Shown: piece by piece, positions 32,764-35,057 of the stretch
Position numbering within the stretch: the first letter of the stretch is position 1
How the letters are laid out: each line of letters begins with the position of its first letter
Assembly: GCA_022796475.1 (NCBI GenBank)
Contig: JAAWIS010000033.1
Span: 1-35,057 of the forward strand
Direction: 5' to 3'
Origin: Lachnospiraceae bacterium
GTDB lineage: Bacteria; Bacillota; Clostridia; Lachnospirales; Lachnospiraceae
DNA length: 35,057 nt
Translations under genes and position numbers: made by a program
Notes under the pieces: model-generated
The model's database searches: none
Seen by the model: the letters and a program-made list of their open reading frames with translations, nothing else
Told to the model about the DNA's origin: nothing

Positions 32764-33813
32764 ATGGCATCAATAGGTGTAATTGGATCCGGAACCTGGG
32801 GGACGGCGTTAGCAGTGCTGCTTCAGGCTAAGGGCCATCAGGTAACAATTTGGTCTGCACTGGAAAAAGAAGTGGAAGCGCTGTCAAAAGAGCGGATTCA
32901 TCCGAATCTTCCAGGGATTTCGATTTCAGAAGAAATTCAGATTACCGGCCGCCTTGAGGAAGCGATGGAGGAAAAAAGGATTTTGGTTATGTCGGTTCCT
33001 TCCGTGTTTGTCCGTGCTACGGCAGCCAAGATGAAGCCGTGGTGCAAAAGGGGACAGATTATCGTTAATGTGGCCAAGGGGATTGAAGAAAAAACTTTAA
33101 TGACTTTGTCACAGATTATAGAAGATGAGCTTCCACAGGCAGATGTGGCAGTGCTTTCCGGTCCAAGCCATGCGGAGGAAGTAAGCAGAGGACTGCCCAC
33201 TACTTGCGTAACAGCAGCAAAAAGCAGGGAAACGGCGGAATTGGTTCAGGATATTTTTATGAATCAGGTATTCCGGGTTTACACAAGTCCTGATATTCTT
33301 GGAGTCGAACTTGGAGGGTCTTTAAAAAATGTTATTGCACTGGCTGCAGGAATTGCAGATGGATTAGGGTATGGTGATAATACAAAGGCTGCTTTAATTA
33401 CCAGAGGGATTGCTGAAATCGCACGGCTTGGAACTGCAATGGGAGGAGAATTCCAGACCTTCTGCGGGCTGACAGGAATTGGTGATTTGATTGTAACATG
33501 TGCCAGTATGCACAGCCGCAACCGCCGTGCCGGAATTCTCATCGGTCAGGGAAAAACCATGGAAGAGGCCATGGAAGAAGTACATATGGTGGTAGAAGGC
33601 GTCTACTCTGCCAAAGCTGCTCTGGCCCTTGCGCGAAAATATCACCAGTCCATGCCAATTGTAGAGCAGGTAAATCAGGTGCTGTTTGACGGGAAGTCCG
33701 CCAGAGAAGCCGTAAATGATTTGATGCTGCGGGATAAGCGAACGGAAGGTTCCGGGCTGTTGTGGGAGCAATTTGAAAAGCGAAATCTGGAAAACAGTGA
33801 AATGCAGCCATAA
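32764..33813 (+). CDS. gpsA: NAD(P)-dependent glycerol-3-phosphate dehydrogenase
   Basis: A 349-residue cytoplasmic enzyme reducing dihydroxyacetone phosphate to sn-glycerol-3-phosphate for phospholipids. Rossmann motif GSGTWGTALA at residues 7-16. Also VLSGPSHAEEV, catalytic-Lys segment LGGSLKNVIALAAGI, and FCGLTGIGDLIVTC. Length is slightly longer than average at the C-terminus. Last gene of the DUF512-der-plsY-gpsA group. Confidence 0.97.
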   Translation: MASIGVIGSGTWGTALAVLLQAKGHQVTIWSALEKEVEALSKERIHPNLPGISISEEIQITGRLEEAMEEKRILVMSVPSVFVRATAAKMKPWCKRGQIIVNVAKGIEEKTLMTLSQIIEDELPQADVAVLSGPSHAEEVSRGLPTTCVTAAKSRETAELVQDIFMNQVFRVYTSPDILGVELGGSLKNVIALAAGIADGLGYGDNTKAALITRGIAEIARLGTAMGGEFQTFCGLTGIGDLIVTCASMHSRNRRAGILIGQGKTMEEAMEEVHMVVEGVYSAKAALALARKYHQSMPIVEQVNQVLFDGKSAREAVNDLMLRDKRTEGSGLLWEQFEKRNLENSEMQP

Positions 33814-33849
33814 ATAATTAAGAAAAATACGGGAACCGCTGAAAAATAG

Positions 33850-33878
33850 TTGACAAGCCTTTACGAAAAATTTATAAT
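33850..33878 (+). promoter_or_regulatory. Consensus promoter of the LivJ-like gene
   Basis: TTGACA (33850-33855), 17-bp spacer, TATAAT (33873-33878): a perfect match to consensus. Transcription would begin near 33885, giving a leader of about 115 nt in which AAAGCT...AGCTTT can pair. Confidence 0.88.
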
Positions 33879-33999
33879 TATGAAAGCTTTATGAAATTCT
33901 GTAGCTTTAACGTGATGAAGAAATAAAGTTTATGGATAAGGTTTTATCGATAAACAGCAGGCGGCAGAGTCATATAAGCAAAGATGAGGAGGAATCATT

Positions 34000-35057
34000 A
34001 TGAAAAAAGTAGTAAGTCTTGGGTTAGCAGCAGTTATGGCAGGTTCTTTGGTTGCATGTGGAGGCGGCAGCAGCAACACAGATACAACCACAGCAGCAGG
34101 AACAGAAGCTGGTGCAGACAACAAAGAAACAGCGGCAGAAGACAACAAAGAAGCCAAAGAAGAAGACAAAGACAGCGCAGAAAATGCCGGAGCATCTTCT
34201 GCGGAGGGAAGCTTTAAAATTGGAGTAATTGGGCCGTTAACCGGTGATGCGGCAGCTTACGGGCTGGCTGTGCAGCATGGTGCAGAGATCGCTGCTGAGG
34301 AAATTAACGCGGCAGGCGGCATCAACGGGGCAACCATTGAAATTCAGGCTCAGGATGATGAGGCAGATCCAGAAAAAAGTGTAAATGCATATAACACTTT
34401 AAAAGACTGGGGCATGCAGATGCTGGTGGGAACCACTACATCCGGCGCTTGTATCGCAGTGGCAGCAGAAACCGTAAATGATAACATGTTCCAGATTACA
34501 CCTTCTGGCTCTGCAGTTGAGTGTGTGGCAAACCCCAATGCGTTCCGTGTTTGCTTCTCTGATCCGGATCAGGGTACAGCATCTGCAAAGTATATTGGTG
34601 AAAATAAGATGGCAACTAAGGTTGCGATTATTTACGATAAGTCCAGCGTATATTCCGATGGAATCCGGGAAACCTTCGTTTCTGAGGCTGCAAACCAGGG
34701 AATTGAAATTGTGGCAAGCGAAGCATTTACCGCTGACAGCAAAACCGATTTTTCTGTACAGCTTGACAAGGCAAAAGATGCAGGGGCTGAGCTGGTATTT
34801 CTGCCAATCTACTATCAGGAAGCTTCCATTATCTTAAAGCAGGCTTCTGATAAAGAATTTAGCCCTATTTTCTTCGGTGTGGATGGTATGGACGGAATCC
34901 TTTCCGTAGAAAATTTCGATACTTCTCTTGCTGAAAATGTTATGCTGCTGACTCCTTTTGCGGCAGACGCTGATGATGCAAAAGATTTTACAACCAAGTA
35001 TGTTGAGGCTTATGGAGAAACTCCAAATCAGTTTGCAGCCGATGCATATGATGCAGT
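34000..35057 (+). CDS. Branched-chain amino acid-type ABC substrate-binding lipoprotein (partial)
   Basis: 352 complete codons to the window edge; the C-terminus is missing. Signal peptide with lipobox SLVAC and lipidated Cys20, then a low-complexity Thr/Ala/Glu/Asp/Lys linker to about residue 68. The mature part is a periplasmic-binding-protein type 1 domain of the LivJ/HAAT family: FKIGVIGPLTGDAAAYGLAV, EEINAAGGINGATIE, and VAIIYDKSSVYSDGI. Presumed to feed LivHMGF components beyond the window. AGGAGGAAT ribosome site before ATG 34000. The ligand could be Leu/Ile/Val or another small molecule. Confidence 0.93.
   Translation, partial: MKKVVSLGLAAVMAGSLVACGGGSSNTDTTTAAGTEAGADNKETAAEDNKEAKEEDKDSAENAGASSAEGSFKIGVIGPLTGDAAAYGLAVQHGAEIAAEEINAAGGINGATIEIQAQDDEADPEKSVNAYNTLKDWGMQMLVGTTTSGACIAVAAETVNDNMFQITPSGSAVECVANPNAFRVCFSDPDQGTASAKYIGENKMATKVAIIYDKSSVYSDGIRETFVSEAANQGIEIVASEAFTADSKTDFSVQLDKAKDAGAELVFLPIYYQEASIILKQASDKEFSPIFFGVDGMDGILSVENFDTSLAENVMLLTPFAADADDAKDFTTKYVEAYGETPNQFAADAYDA

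Noticed and set aside
1-35057. tRNA, rRNA or CRISPR array
   Set aside because: No cloverleaf with T-arm GGTTCGA-type sequence, no rRNA segment and no regularly spaced repeat-spacer pattern was found on either strand.

Overview
The window looks like the chromosome of a low-to-medium-GC Firmicute of the family Lachnospiraceae (Clostridium cluster XIVa type). This rests on gene order (ylxM-ffh-rpsP-khpA-rimM-trmD; rplS-lepB-rbgA-rnhB-yraN; der-plsY-gpsA), strong AGGAGG ribosome binding sites, TTGACA/TATAAT-type promoters, and family signatures such as the long PRPP synthetase and the 'GSGNSGTTNALR' PlsY. Genus cannot be fixed by eye.

Layout. 1-87: last codons of a tyrosine recombinase, so a mobile element probably lies to the left. 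200-4238: the SRP/ribosome-maturation operon ylxM-ffh-rpsP-khpA-rimM-trmD. 4239-8313: a self-contained unit with a consensus promoter, a 35-residue Cys-rich peptide ORF, two intrinsic terminators in tandem, then two overlapping half-ABC exporters with complementary degenerate sites. This has the architecture of the BmrB leader/BmrCD attenuation system. 8450-16556: a galacto-N-biose/lacto-N-biose (mucin and milk-glycan) utilisation locus: N-acetylhexosamine kinase, AraC regulator on the opposite strand, GH112 phosphorylase, lipoprotein binding protein and two CUT1 permeases. No ATPase gene is present. 16628-16925: two tandem copies of a strongly structured intergenic repeat; a third, inverted copy lies at 22.7 kb. 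17001-20315: an unusual fusion of an EndoQ-type PHP nuclease with a UvrD-type helicase. 20677-21953: a secreted cell-wall-binding-repeat protein whose signal peptide is out of frame with the mature part across a run of seven G, a candidate phase-variable gene. 22271-26320: rplS, lepB, rbgA, rnhB, yraN, pgeF. 26510-27648: a decayed BsuBI/PstI-type adenine methylase. 27867-29075: prs on the minus strand. 29319-33813: a DUF512 radical-SAM protein, der, plsY, gpsA. 34000-end: a LivJ-like branched-chain amino acid binding lipoprotein, cut by the window end.

How it fits together. Two blocks of core housekeeping genes, which are contiguous in most Firmicutes (trmD next to rplS), are separated here by 18 kb of accessory functions: drug or peptide efflux, host-glycan catabolism, DNA repair and a surface protein. 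The strongest candidates for something undescribed are the Cys-rich leader peptide with dual attenuators before the ABC exporter (4359-4734), the covarying structured repeat (16.6-16.9 and 22.7 kb), the G7 switch in the surface protein (20799-20805), and the nuclease-helicase fusion. All calls were made by reading the sequence; no database search was run.
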